DNA from: BOG-1155 sp050012495
GTDB taxonomy: Bacteria > Desulfobacterota > Syntrophorhabdia > Syntrophorhabdales > WCHB1-27
Assembly (NCBI GenBank): GCA_050012495.1
Contig: JBEKHB010000005.1
Coordinates: 36,482 to 100,481, forward strand
Length of the DNA stretch: 64,000 nucleotides
Direction of reading: 5' to 3'
The translations under genes and the position numbers were made by a program. Each line of letters opens with the position of its first letter. Positions within the stretch are counted from its first letter, which is position 1. Shown here one piece after another: positions 33,631-43,157 of the stretch. Below the pieces are notes generated by a model that was given only the letters and a program-made list of their open reading frames with translations, did not search any database and was not told the origin of the DNA.

Positions 33631-34605
33631 ATGGCAGTAGGACAGGAACCGATAGGCGCACCCCCGGCCGAACCGATAGAGCCGGATGAGACTATGGAGC
33701 AGTACGTCGAGAGACGCGAGCACCCCCCGGCGCCGGAGACGCCCCCTGTAGCCCCTGCACCCTCGGAACCGTCTGTACCTCCAGTAGCTCCCGTACCGTC
33801 CGTACCTGCCACACCTGAGCCCGGAGCGGAGCCCCCTGCTGCACTGGAGTTGCCGAAAGAGGAACCGTCAGGCGTGGAGAAACGCATCTCCCAACTTGTC
33901 GCCAGACAAAGGGAGGCTGAGCGGCGGGAAGCCGAGAGAACGGAAGAGGCCGCATACTGGCGGGCAGTGGCTGAAGGTCGGATAAAGCCGGCCGCGCCCG
34001 TGCAACCTCCGCCACAGCCGCCTCAGTCCGGAGAGCCCGTTGAGCCGTTGCTGGATAACTTCGAGTCGGCGGCAGACTTCGAGGCCGCCCGCACTAAATA
34101 TATCGTCGCAAGGGCGGGCTGGGACCTCAGACAAGAGCAGCAAGCACAGCGAGCGCGTGAGTATGCGACAGATCTGGACCGCAAGCACAACGAGAGGATG
34201 TTAGCCGCCATAACGGTCGACCCGACCCTTGACGAGGTGAGCAAGGACCCCACGCTCCCTATCAGCCAGGTCATGAGCCTGGCGATCAAAGAGAGCGACC
34301 AGGGACCGGCTCTCGTGAGATACCTTGCGAATAATAGAAAGGAAGCGGACCGGATCGCCCAGTTGCATCCTCTCATGGCAGCGCGTGAGATGGGCCGGAT
34401 TGAGGGAACGATTATAGAAGCGGCCAGAGCCGCCAAAGCAGCGCCGCCTGCACCTCCAGTTGCTCCCGTGACCGTCTCTCAGGCCCCGGAACCGGTGCGA
34501 TCCGTAGGCGGAACGAAGGGCGCCGCCCCGAGCGATGATGACGATAAGCTGTCCATTGAGGAAGTTATCAGGAAAAGGAACATTGCACAGTACGGAAAAC
34601 CATAA
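33631..34605 (+). CDS. Putative scaffolding protein
   Basis: A 324-residue Pro/Ala/Glu-rich hydrophilic protein between portal and coat. Residues about 1-75 are low-complexity (repeated PAPETPP/PSVPP), followed by a predicted coiled coil (LVARQREAERREAERTEEAAYW), a helical middle, and a charged C-terminus (DDDDKLSIEEVIRKRNIAQYGKP) that could bind coat. Composition and gene order match P22 gp8-type scaffolds; sequence similarity is not claimed. Confidence 0.7.
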   Translation: MAVGQEPIGAPPAEPIEPDETMEQYVERREHPPAPETPPVAPAPSEPSVPPVAPVPSVPATPEPGAEPPAALELPKEEPSGVEKRISQLVARQREAERREAERTEEAAYWRAVAEGRIKPAAPVQPPPQPPQSGEPVEPLLDNFESAADFEAARTKYIVARAGWDLRQEQQAQRAREYATDLDRKHNERMLAAITVDPTLDEVSKDPTLPISQVMSLAIKESDQGPALVRYLANNRKEADRIAQLHPLMAAREMGRIEGTIIEAARAAKAAPPAPPVAPVTVSQAPEPVRSVGGTKGAAPSDDDDKLSIEEVIRKRNIAQYGKP

Positions 34606-34621
34606 TGGGGAGGTGATCACG

Positions 34622-34765
34622 GTGAAGAAGGAAAAGAAGGAAACGAAGAAGAAGGGTCATGTGCCGGAGAAGAAGTCCTTCGGCAGCAAGACCGAGTATG
34701 CCGCGCATTCCACGGCGAAGTTAGGTCCGTCCGGAGGCAGCAAGAAAGGTCCTGTGGGCCGGTAG
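34622..34765 (+). CDS. Small basic phage protein
   Basis: A 47-residue Lys-rich protein (starts VKKEKKETKKKG, ends SGGSKKGPVGR) with GTG start 34622, 8 nt behind GGGGAGG. It belongs to a set of small Lys-rich proteins in this module (see 39606 and 39792). Possibly DNA-associated. Confidence 0.5.
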   Translation: MKKEKKETKKKGHVPEKKSFGSKTEYAAHSTAKLGPSGGSKKGPVGR

Positions 34766-34939
34766 CAAATCGTCAGCAATGACGCCCGACGTATAGCGGA
34801 CCCGTCATCCGCATGTAGTAACTCAGGCATAGCCTGCCACCCGTAAGGGGAATTCGGGAACCCCATTGGCAATGGATACCGAATAGAAGGGCGCGGAACC
34901 CTTGAGAGTTGAACCTTTAAACTCAAGGAGTAACAGGCT
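34766..34939. other. Intergenic ahead of coat gene
   Basis: A 174-nt stretch without a gene. It ends with AAGGAG 34-24 bases before the coat ATG region, so a strong ribosome site is present (CTCAAGGAGTAACAGGCT just before 34940). Room for a late promoter, none clear. Confidence 0.4.
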
Positions 34940-36203
34940 ATGGCAAATAAATTACTCACCCCGACGCAGGTGTTGCGGGAGGCCCTCCGGGTGCTCCACA
35001 ACAACCTTGTGTTTGTCAAAAACGTCAACAAGCAGTACAGCTCTGAATTCGCCATCTCGGGCGCAAAGGTCGGCTCCACGATCAACGTGAGGCTGCCGAA
35101 CCAGTACTACGTGGCAAAAACAACGGTCCTCCAAGCCCAGAACACGAACGAGCAGACGGTGCCCGTGAGCCTCACCACGAACTATCAGGTGGGTCTCAAT
35201 TTCACCCAGGCAGAGCTCGCTTTCCCTGGATGACTTCTCGAAGCGCGTCCTTACCCCCGCTATGGCCCGCCTTGCGTCTCAGATAGACCAGGATGGTCTC
35301 GGTCAGGCGGCGAACATCTACAACCAGGTGGGCACGCCGGGCACCACGCCGGGGACGACAGGCAGCGCGCCGTTTGCAAACAACATTCTGAATTTTAACG
35401 CGCCGGATATCTTCCTGAACGCGGGCATGATGATGGATAATATGGCAGCCCCGAGAGACGAGAACAGGCGCGTTGTCATCAATCCCGCTGCAATGGCCAC
35501 CTCCGTAGCCAGCCTCAAGGGCCTCTTCGAGGACTCCGGGGAAATCGCCAAGCAATACAGGAAGGGCGTCATGGGCACGGCCCTCGGTTTCGAGTTCGCC
35601 ATGGACCAGAACGTCAACCTGCTAACCACGGGGTCAAGGTCAGTATCAGCTACCCCCTCCACGACTACGGCAAGCCAGACCGGCGCCACTCTAAACACCA
35701 CAGGGTGGACGGCGAGCCAGACCGGGATCCTGCTGGCAGGTGAGGTCTTCACCATCGCCGGGGTATATGGCGTCAACCCGGAAAACCAGTCCAACATCGG
35801 CTATCTCCAGAATTTTGTTGTCACGGCGAACTGCAACTCGGATGGGAACGGGAACATCACCATTCCTATCTCGCCCTCGATCATCCCTGTCGGCGCCCAG
35901 GTGCCAAACGGGACGGTCACGGCTGCCCCCGCGGGCGGTGCGCAGTTGACCATGATGAGTGGGGCGGCAAGCACTTCCTTTCCGTTGAATCTTGCCTATC
36001 ACCATGACGCCTTTACCCTTGCCACGGCTGACCTGGAGATGCCGAAGGGCGTCGATTTTGCGGCCCGTGAGACCTATGACGGCATCAGCATGCTGATCGT
36101 CAGGGCCTATGACATTAACAACGCACAGTTCCCGTGCAGGATCGACGTACTTGCGGGCTGGGCAACGCTCCGGGCGCAATTAGCGTGCCGGATCGCTGGT
36201 TAA
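34940..36203 (+). pseudogene. Major coat protein (P22 gp5-like), frameshifted
   Basis: The N-terminal 97 residues (LLTPTQVLREALRVLHNNLVF through YQVGLNFTQAELAFPG) are followed in another frame by DDFSKRVLTPAMARLASQ and a long C-terminal part ending IDVLAGWATLRAQLACRIAG. Together they make a P22 coat-like protein of about 420 residues. The frames meet at about 35226-35232 (CTTTCCCTGG); dropping one base there restores LAFLDDFSKR. This major structural gene would be non-functional as it stands, unless it is a sequencing error or a programmed frameshift. Inserted glycine/threonine-rich segment (TTPGTTGSAPFAN) is unusual. Confidence 0.75.
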
Positions 36204-36214
36204 GGAGGAAAGCC

Positions 36215-37918
36215 ATGAGCAAACAACTATCTGATGGAAATTTGGACGGAACGATACTCGGTCAGAGCGTTACCGACCGTGCGTCATTCTACAACGCAGT
36301 ACCCATTGCGCAGCGCTCCGGTCCTTTTCAGCAGGTCGTGAAGGCGGACGGTGCTATGGGTCAGGTCATCACCATGAAGGCCGCAGCAGCTATTTCACCC
36401 ACAACGATTGCCGCCAACACGGCGGGGGAATCCACTCTTGCCGTCACGGGTCTCCTCGTTGGGGACTTTGTTTTTTCGGTCAACAAGTCAAACGGCACTT
36501 TCAGTGCCGGGCTCGGCATCGCGGGCGTCAGGGTAGCAAGCGGGGGGTCTCTCGGGATCAACTTCACTAACAACACTGCGGCGACGATCACTCCGACCGG
36601 TTCAGACCCTTACAACGTCGTGGCGCTCCGGGGCATGAATCCGTTGTCGATCAGCCTTTCCCCGGTATCGGTTGCCGCGAACACGCAGGTTGAGCAGGTG
36701 TTCAGCCTTGCGCCGAATACGCTGGCGGTCCTCGGTACGCCGGTTGTTAACGCTGCCGGGCAAATCACCGCCATTCCCATTACCAGCGGGGGCTCCGGCT
36801 ACCAGATGGCTCCGACCGTCGTCATCTCAACGGGTGCGCCATCGAACGACTTCGAAAGCGGCACATTTACCGGCCTCGGGATAGACCCGGCGCCGACGAG
36901 CGGGTCACAGCTTCAACTGGGTCCGTGGCCTGCGGGCTATGGCGCTTCGGCTGTCGCCATACTCACGTCGGGAGTCGTCACCGGCATCAAGATAACCCAT
37001 ATGGGTAAAAACTACAGTTCCACCTATCCGCCGACCGCCACGCTTGTTGATGGCACATACATCGCGCTTGGGCAGATTTGCATGGTCAACAAGGCGGCTC
37101 AGCAGGCAGGGTTGGGCATCGGCAACGTGAGGGTGGTCGCAAACAACCAGATCGGCATCACCTTCATAAATTATACGCCGTCAACGGTGATTACGCCATC
37201 GCCGGCTGAGACGTATCTCGTCTTAGCGCTCAACGATCTGCCGGCGATCTCGCCGTGGTCGGAAGTGGGCGTCACCGTGACAAGCACGAGCGCAGTGGCG
37301 GCCAGCGCAACAGTGACGGAAATAACCGTGACGGCGAGTGGTATGCTGGCAACGGATATGCCGGGCGTACCGAACAAGCCCACGACAACCGCAGGAATCG
37401 CTACCGTTGGCGGCTATTGCAGCGCCAATTCAATAAACATTGCCCTTGTGAACCCGACAGGGGCAGCGGTGACGCCGGCCGGATCGGAAGTCTATACGGT
37501 GCCGATCCTGCGGGCTGCCCCGGTGGCCCCGGCAAAGAACTACCTCCAGCTTCTTACCCCTCAGTCGGTCGCCGCAAACACCACGGCGGAGCAGCAGTTT
37601 ACCGTGACGGGCCTTATCTTTACGAACTCAGTGGCATCGACCGTCAAGGTGACAAAGCCGAGCATGACGACGGGCATTGAGGTCGTGGGGGCCCGGGTGA
37701 GCGCGACGAGCACCCTACAGATCACCTTTCAGAACAATACGTCGGCCGCCATTGTGCCGCCCGCCGAGTATTACTACATCACGAACTTTCAGGACGTGGC
37801 GCCGGCAGCACTGGGCTGGATTGCGGACTGGGCAAGTCTGGCGTTCAATCAGGTCGTCGATCAGAGCAACGAGCAGGCTCAGCTCCTGTACACGATTGGC
37901 CTTCATAAAGGCGGCTAA
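36215..37918 (+). CDS. Virion decoration-like protein with four internal repeats
   Basis: A 567-residue Ala/Thr/Val/Ser-rich beta protein directly after the coat gene. It contains about four repeats of 80-100 residues with the pattern VAANT.AE..F.VTGL, GLGI.GVRV, L.I.F.NNTAA.ITP...E.Y.V. The second repeat is interrupted by an insertion around GGSGYQMAPTVVISTG. Repeated beta domains next to a coat gene suggest a decoration, fibre or head-outer protein. ATG 36215 is preceded by TAAGGAGGA. Confidence 0.65.
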   Translation: MSKQLSDGNLDGTILGQSVTDRASFYNAVPIAQRSGPFQQVVKADGAMGQVITMKAAAAISPTTIAANTAGESTLAVTGLLVGDFVFSVNKSNGTFSAGLGIAGVRVASGGSLGINFTNNTAATITPTGSDPYNVVALRGMNPLSISLSPVSVAANTQVEQVFSLAPNTLAVLGTPVVNAAGQITAIPITSGGSGYQMAPTVVISTGAPSNDFESGTFTGLGIDPAPTSGSQLQLGPWPAGYGASAVAILTSGVVTGIKITHMGKNYSSTYPPTATLVDGTYIALGQICMVNKAAQQAGLGIGNVRVVANNQIGITFINYTPSTVITPSPAETYLVLALNDLPAISPWSEVGVTVTSTSAVAASATVTEITVTASGMLATDMPGVPNKPTTTAGIATVGGYCSANSINIALVNPTGAAVTPAGSEVYTVPILRAAPVAPAKNYLQLLTPQSVAANTTAEQQFTVTGLIFTNSVASTVKVTKPSMTTGIEVVGARVSATSTLQITFQNNTSAAIVPPAEYYYITNFQDVAPAALGWIADWASLAFNQVVDQSNEQAQLLYTIGLHKGG

Positions 37919-37970
37919 GAAAAGCAGCAGGGGGCGGGTTCAGCGCCCGCCCCTATTCTAAGGAGGTAGG

Positions 37971-39320
37971 ATGAATAAGGCGTTTCGCATGTTCAGAGGG
38001 AAAAAGGGACAGCCGGAGCCGGAGAATGGAACGGTAGCAGAAGTACCGGCGCCCGCAAGAAAGGTCTTTGTCGGGCTGCCGGCGTATGGAAGCATGAGAT
38101 ACGTCGCGGCTGAGGCGTCGCTGCTCATGGCGCAGCAGATATTCTGGATGAACCGGATTTCTTATGAATTCGAATGGGAAACGAAATGTCCTTATGTGAG
38201 CATGGCACGGAATAACCTCGTTGCCAGATTTATCCAGAAACCGGAGTTTACGGAGCTTGTGTTTCTCGATGCCGATGTCGGTTTCAGGCCGGAGGCGTTC
38301 AAGGGGCTTCTGGAATGTGACGTGGATGTTGTGGCCGGGGTCTATCCGAAAAAGAATGAAGACGGTAACGATTGGCCTATTGTGCTGAAAACCACGCCGG
38401 AGGGCTATCCGATAGTCAGGGACGGGCTTCTCTTGGGTAACGGGCTGCCGACAGGCTTCATGAAGATCAAGCGGCACGTCATCGAGAAGATGATGGAAGC
38501 CTATCCGGAGCTGCGGTTCCTCGACGGCAATACCGGTCGCTTCACCTATGACCTGTTCGGCTGCGGCGTCAGAGACTATGACCCGGTAAAGAAGATCGGC
38601 AGATGGTACGGCGACGATTTCGGGTTCTGCGATCTCTGGCAGAGGATCGGCGGGGAGGTGTGGGTCGCACCCAACATCGATTTCGAGCACGTCGGCACAA
38701 AGATTTACCGCGGCAATTATCACAAATACCTGACGAGTCAACCCAAAGCAGAGGATGTGGCCCCTATTGAAAAGGCTCTGAGGATCGAAGGCTGGATGTC
38801 CGTCAAAGAACTACTTTGGCTTTATGAGACGGCAAGGGGCATGGAGAGTATTGCTGAGATTGGCTCTTACAAGGGTAAGAGCACGGCGGCTCTTCTTGCG
38901 GGGTGTCCCGGAAAGGTCACTGCTATCGACCATTGGAAAGGGTCGCTGGACAGCAACGGGGTGACTCAGAATTTGCTGGAGATCGAGGACGGCTATGCGG
39001 CATTCATGGAGAATGTCGGGAGTGCCGCCAATCTCAAAATAATGAAGATGTCTTCTCTCGAAGCGGCAGGGAAGTTGAACGGGACGGTTTTCGACTTGGT
39101 CTTTATCGACGGTGAGCACACCTATGAGGCGGCGAAAGCCGATGGTCAGACCTGGTTGCCGAAGGCGAGAAAGATTATCGCATTTCATGACTATTCTGAA
39201 AAGTGGCCTGGAGTGATCCAAGCCGTTCAGGAGATGTTTGGGGAAGTGAAGGTGATAGATACGATTGCTTATGTAGACTTGCAAATCAGAGGAGGCGAGC
39301 ATGCCCATTGCAGCAATTGA
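37971..39320 (+). CDS. Glycosyltransferase-methyltransferase fusion
   Basis: A 449-residue two-domain protein. Residues about 30-240 form a GT-A-like/Anp1-like domain (FVGLPAYGSMRYVAAEAS, MARNNLVARF, LVFLDADVGFRPEAFKGLLE with the DxD motif, GVYPKK). Residues about 265-445 are a class I methyltransferase of the Methyltransf_24 type (IAEIGSYKGKSTAALL, VFIDGEHTYEAAKADG). Such a gene in a virion module suggests sugar or methyl decoration of the capsid, tail, or DNA; which is unknown. ATG 37971 follows AAGGAGG. Confidence 0.75.
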   Translation: MNKAFRMFRGKKGQPEPENGTVAEVPAPARKVFVGLPAYGSMRYVAAEASLLMAQQIFWMNRISYEFEWETKCPYVSMARNNLVARFIQKPEFTELVFLDADVGFRPEAFKGLLECDVDVVAGVYPKKNEDGNDWPIVLKTTPEGYPIVRDGLLLGNGLPTGFMKIKRHVIEKMMEAYPELRFLDGNTGRFTYDLFGCGVRDYDPVKKIGRWYGDDFGFCDLWQRIGGEVWVAPNIDFEHVGTKIYRGNYHKYLTSQPKAEDVAPIEKALRIEGWMSVKELLWLYETARGMESIAEIGSYKGKSTAALLAGCPGKVTAIDHWKGSLDSNGVTQNLLEIEDGYAAFMENVGSAANLKIMKMSSLEAAGKLNGTVFDLVFIDGEHTYEAAKADGQTWLPKARKIIAFHDYSEKWPGVIQAVQEMFGEVKVIDTIAYVDLQIRGGEHAHCSN

Positions 39321-39618
39321 GAAAACGTACTCAGATGTGAAGATAGGACCGGATGAGCCGGTGGTACCACAGGATTTCCCCCGCATGATTTACCACGTCA
39401 TCGAGGGACGGAAGATCATCGAGACCCAGATAGAGCTTGATGAGCACCTTGAGGTCGGCTGGAGCCGGACGCCGATCCAACTCAACGAGGTCGCTATCCT
39501 GGACGCCAAGATCGCGGAGACTGAAGTTGCGCTGAAAGACCTGAAGGCTAAGAGAAAAGTGATGCTGGCGAAAAAACAGCAAGACGAAAAGAGGGTGGAG
39601 GAAACATGCCCAGCGTAA
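39301..39618 (+). CDS. Small phage protein with coiled coil
   Basis: A 105-residue protein with a C-terminal coiled coil (AKIAETEVALKDLKAKRKVMLAKK). Its start overlaps the end of the fusion gene. Unknown function; might be a structural accessory. Confidence 0.5.
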   Translation: MPIAAIEKTYSDVKIGPDEPVVPQDFPRMIYHVIEGRKIIETQIELDEHLEVGWSRTPIQLNEVAILDAKIAETEVALKDLKAKRKVMLAKKQQDEKRVEETCPA

Positions 39619-39788
39619 AAAAGGGAGAAACGCGATCGCACTATGTGAACCGGGCGGTAGATGAAATGGTTCACAAAGAGGGGATGTCGCCCAAGGCGGC
39701 AGTGAATAAGGCTGAGCACATGTTCAACGCAAAATGGCAGGCCCCGAAGAAGAGCACCACCGGAAAGAAACCTATAAGGAAAAGGTGA
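39606..39788 (+). CDS. Small Lys-rich protein
   Basis: A 60-residue basic protein starting MPSVKKGETRSHYVNRAVDEMV; the end is Lys-rich (KKSTTGKKPIRKR). ATG 39606 overlaps the preceding gene and has GGAGGAA upstream. Resembles small head-associated proteins of unknown function. Confidence 0.5.
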   Translation: MPSVKKGETRSHYVNRAVDEMVHKEGMSPKAAVNKAEHMFNAKWQAPKKSTTGKKPIRKR

Positions 39789-39791
39789 AAT

Positions 39792-40148
39792 ATGCCAAGA
39801 TTCGCAAAGAAGGGCGCGGCGTGGAAGCGTAATACCCACAATGCGGAGGAACGAGAGAAGGTAGACAAGGCAGGGAACAAGAACGAGACGAAGAGTGATG
39901 AAAAACACCACTGGGCTGAACCGATAGCAAGATACAGAGAAAAATATAAAGACGAACTGCTGCCAGGGAAGCCTCCGAGTTTCAAGAAGGGTGGCGTTGT
40001 AAAGAAGACCGGGTTGGCAAAGGTGCATAAGGGGGAAAAGATAATCCCAAAGAAGGAGTCCATGGCGGGGTTCGTAGAGCGCCGGAACAAAGAAACCAAG
40101 GCCCCAAAGAAGAGTACTACCAAAAAGGCAGCGAGGAAGAAGGCATAA
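39792..40148 (+). CDS. Lys-rich phage protein
   Basis: A 118-residue highly basic protein (many K, starts MPRFAKKGAAWKRN, ends KKSTTKKAARKKA). The tail KKSTT-K-KAARKK repeats the motif in the previous gene, suggesting a partial duplication. Abuts the next gene (TAAATG). Possibly packaged DNA-binding protein. Confidence 0.5.
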   Translation: MPRFAKKGAAWKRNTHNAEEREKVDKAGNKNETKSDEKHHWAEPIARYREKYKDELLPGKPPSFKKGGVVKKTGLAKVHKGEKIIPKKESMAGFVERRNKETKAPKKSTTKKAARKKA

Positions 40149-41630
40149 ATGCAGATCCCGTTTGTCGGACCAACGTATAATTCACGTTCATCGAACATAG
40201 ATGCGTCGAGATCTGTCAACTTCTATCCCGAGATGAACCCTGCCGATTCCAAGTCGGTGATGGCCCTCATCGGCACGCCCGGGACGGTGCTTTTGGCGCA
40301 GTTCCCCACATCTCCGGTGAGGGGCATGCACGTCTTCGGCGCCCTCATGTATGTGGTGGCAGGGAACAAACTCTATTCCGTCACTATCGCGGGATCGGTC
40401 TCGGCCGCGCTGGGCACGCTTGCCACCTCCACAGGCCTGGTGGCCATGGAAGACAACGGTTTGGCCGCTTCGGGTGTGGGCGGCAACCAACTAATCATCG
40501 TGGATGGGGTAAACGGCTACATCTATAATGCCTCGACGGGCGCATTCACCACGATCTCCGGGGGCGGGTGGCCTATGGCCGGCTCAGGGACGGTCACCTA
40601 CATCGACGGCTATTTCGTCATCGGCAATGCAAACAGCATGTCGGCGTCCGCGTCGAATCTCTACGACGGCACGACTTGGAACGCCCTGGCCACGTCCCCC
40701 ATAGGCGCAGCCCCTGACCTGGTCCAGGCCGTGATCAACATCCACCAGCAGCTCTGGATCATCAAGCAGCATACGTCGGAAGTCTGGTACGATGCAGGAA
40801 CGGCCACCGACGTAGGGTTTCCTTTCAGCAGGATATCGGGAGCGGTGATCGACTACGGGACGCCGGCGCCTGCCTCCGTTGCCCGCGGCGACAACTCGTT
40901 TTTCTTCCTCGCCATGCAGCGGAACAACGACATGGGGGAGTTTGTTGGCGTTGTCGAGGTGTCCGGCTACGTGCCGCAGATCATCAGCACTCCCGCCATC
41001 ACGTACCAGATGCAGCAGTACGTGATGGCCAATAACGGCGCTGACGCCTTTGGCTACTGCTACAGCGGCGAGGGCCATACCTTCTACGTGATCACCTTTC
41101 CCACCGGAAACGCCACGTGGGTCTACGACGCATCTACTCAGATGTGGCACGAGCGCTCGACATGGGTGGGCACACCCTATGTGATCGGGAGGCATATCGG
41201 CAACTGCTACGCCGGATTTTACGCCAGGCACTTTATCGGGGACTGGCAAAACGGCAACATCTACGAGATGCTCTCGACTACATATACGGACAACGGGAAT
41301 CCCCTGGTGAGCATGAGGACGGCCCAGCACCTCTTCGACAAGAAGGACCTCGATCATATTTTCATCCGCCGCCTCATCCTGGATATGGAAACGGGCATCG
41401 GCGACGGCGCATATTCCTTCGAGACCGGGATAAACCCGCAGGCAGCGCTTGCGTGGAGCGATGACGGGGGCCATACGTGGTCGAACCAGTATACGGCGTC
41501 GATGGGCGCGGCGGGGCGCTATAGAACAAGGGTAATCTGGCGGAGGCTCGGTCATTCAAGGGACAGGATCTTTCAGGTGACCATATCCGACCCGGTAAAA
41601 AAAATTCTCATAGGAGCATATGCCTCATGA
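40149..41630 (+). CDS. P22 gp10-like packaged-DNA stabilisation protein
   Basis: A 493-residue beta-rich protein starting QIPFVGPTYNSRS with RSVNFYPEM, GTPGTVLLA, NGYIYNASTGAF and DGYFVIGNA. It matches the Phage_stabilise (P22 gp10) family, which closes the head-tail channel after packaging. Its place behind scaffold/coat and ahead of tail genes fits. The stop overlaps the next ATG. Confidence 0.8.
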   Translation: MQIPFVGPTYNSRSSNIDASRSVNFYPEMNPADSKSVMALIGTPGTVLLAQFPTSPVRGMHVFGALMYVVAGNKLYSVTIAGSVSAALGTLATSTGLVAMEDNGLAASGVGGNQLIIVDGVNGYIYNASTGAFTTISGGGWPMAGSGTVTYIDGYFVIGNANSMSASASNLYDGTTWNALATSPIGAAPDLVQAVINIHQQLWIIKQHTSEVWYDAGTATDVGFPFSRISGAVIDYGTPAPASVARGDNSFFFLAMQRNNDMGEFVGVVEVSGYVPQIISTPAITYQMQQYVMANNGADAFGYCYSGEGHTFYVITFPTGNATWVYDASTQMWHERSTWVGTPYVIGRHIGNCYAGFYARHFIGDWQNGNIYEMLSTTYTDNGNPLVSMRTAQHLFDKKDLDHIFIRRLILDMETGIGDGAYSFETGINPQAALAWSDDGGHTWSNQYTASMGAAGRYRTRVIWRRLGHSRDRIFQVTISDPVKKILIGAYAS

Positions 41631-41818
41631 AAAAATCAGCGAAACGGAGCAATGCCACGGCGGCCGTGCCGACACAAACGCCTTCAGTCAATGTAAAGAA
41701 GGCTCAAGGCGGTTATGTCATCTCTCAGTACACGAACAAAGGCGAGAAAACGATTGTCGCCAAAAGCGACAAGGAGATGAAGACGGCGGTTGAGAAGATG
41801 CTTGGGACAGGGAAATGA
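41627..41818 (+). CDS. Small basic phage protein
   Basis: A 63-residue protein (KKAQGGYVISQYTNKGEKTIVAKSDKEM) coupled by ATGA overlaps to both neighbours. Unknown function. Confidence 0.5.
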   Translation: MKKSAKRSNATAAVPTQTPSVNVKKAQGGYVISQYTNKGEKTIVAKSDKEMKTAVEKMLGTGK

Positions 41819-42540
41819 ACAGGCTCAGGGCTCCTGTTGAGTTACCACTTTCCAAGGATGTGACGATTACGAATCCTGCGTGGTTAGAGTGGTACCAGGT
41901 GATAACTACGTACTACAACGACATATTCCTATGGGTTGATCCGGCATCTCCCAACTACGGCCGGGCAGCGCCGAACAATCCGTTTGTGGGTATGTTGGCC
42001 TTTGCAGACGGTGTGAGCTGGGATCCGTCAGGCCGGGGATTCGTCGGCATTTTCCAGTGGGACGGGAGTGCATGGCTATATATCGGTGGAGACGTATTCG
42101 GGCCGGATGGTTCGGTGGATTCTGACATGGTGGAGTTCAGCGGTACTGCCGGCATAGATATCAAGGATGGGGGGCTGAAGCATGTCGATGTAGCGGATGC
42201 GGTGGCCAAGAAGCATTTCAGATTTCATGTATTGAATAGTACGGCTGACCATTCCAGTACCATTCAGGCCACAAAGGTAATGATAGCCGACGCAAACGGT
42301 CTCCCCGCCCAAGGAACAAATACCGACAGCCAGGTCGTCGGCGCAGTGAAGCATAAGGCTACCGAGGATGCGATTGTCGGTCTTGTGCTGGTTGAAACGG
42401 TTGCTGGCGCTGCTGTTTATAGCGGGGTGGTGGGGGTGAGTCAGGCATTAACGGTCGTGACAGGCGTGAATTTTACTACCAGCACCGTCACGACTGCGAC
42501 ACTCACGATCACAAACGGCGTGATCACGGGTGTGGCGTGA
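41815..42540 (+). CDS. Tail-associated protein
   Basis: A 241-residue protein with an aromatic N-terminus (WLEWYQVITTYYNDIFLWV) and a Thr/Val-rich beta C-terminus (STVTTATLTITNGVITG). Likely a tail or tail-knob accessory by position. The Gly/Ser central segment IFQWDGSAWLYIGGDVFGPDGS is typical of phage beta domains. No specific family recognised. Confidence 0.5.
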   Translation: MNRLRAPVELPLSKDVTITNPAWLEWYQVITTYYNDIFLWVDPASPNYGRAAPNNPFVGMLAFADGVSWDPSGRGFVGIFQWDGSAWLYIGGDVFGPDGSVDSDMVEFSGTAGIDIKDGGLKHVDVADAVAKKHFRFHVLNSTADHSSTIQATKVMIADANGLPAQGTNTDSQVVGAVKHKATEDAIVGLVLVETVAGAAVYSGVVGVSQALTVVTGVNFTTSTVTTATLTITNGVITGVA

Positions 42541-42561
42541 TTAAAAGGAGACGTGATCGAA

Positions 42562-42948
42562 ATGAAAAAACTCTTGTTTTGGGCTGTCCTCTTGATGTTC
42601 GGCTTTTCCACCGGCCTCTTCGCCGCCGAGACAGGCACCTATACGACCCTGGGGAGTGCCCCTGCTTCCAACCAGGTCTCCTGCGGTAGTACTGCGACGC
42701 TGCTCTACACAACCACGACACCGGGCGGTCCGGGTCCGGGGGTCTTCAGGCTCTCCGTGATCTTTCAGAACCAGTCATCGCAGCCCGTCTACATCTCGCC
42801 CAACCCCGCCATCACCACGAGCAATGCGGGGATCCTGCTGGGCGTGCAATACCAGTCCGTGACGCTTGACCGTTCGAGCGGCAACGTGAGCTGGTACTGC
42901 ATCACCGGAACCAGCACGGCAACGGTAGGCTGGACGGAGGAAAGATGA
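42562..42948 (+). CDS. Secreted phage-module protein
   Basis: A 128-residue protein with a Sec signal peptide (MKKLLFWAVLLMFGFSTGLFA) and a beta-rich mature part (IFQNQSSQPVYISPNPAITT). Exported proteins encoded in a virion module are unusual; possible surface/superinfection or morphogenesis factor. ATG 42562 is taken because of the signal peptide, although AAAGGAG lies nearer GTG 42553. Confidence 0.55.
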   Translation: MKKLLFWAVLLMFGFSTGLFAAETGTYTTLGSAPASNQVSCGSTATLLYTTTTPGGPGPGVFRLSVIFQNQSSQPVYISPNPAITTSNAGILLGVQYQSVTLDRSSGNVSWYCITGTSTATVGWTEER

Positions 42949-43157
42949 TGAAAAAGCTACCTCTTCTCATCCTGACTCTTTCCCTCATCTTCCCGGCAGG
43001 CGCAATGGCGTCGGGGATAAGTCCATCGGGCGCGGGCGGGGGTGCAGGAATATGCTACGTGACACAATCCGGGGCGGGGAACGGGAGAGCATCAGGAACG
43101 CCTATAAGCATCGCAACTCTTAATACTGATACCCTCCCTACAGGTGGTGATGAATGA
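42945..43157 (+). CDS. Small secreted Gly-rich protein
   Basis: A 70-residue protein with a signal peptide (KKLPLLILTLSLIFPAGAMA) and a glycine/serine-rich remainder. Overlaps the gene before and the tail spike after (ATGATG and ATGA). Function unknown. Confidence 0.5.
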   Translation: MMKKLPLLILTLSLIFPAGAMASGISPSGAGGGAGICYVTQSGAGNGRASGTPISIATLNTDTLPTGGDE

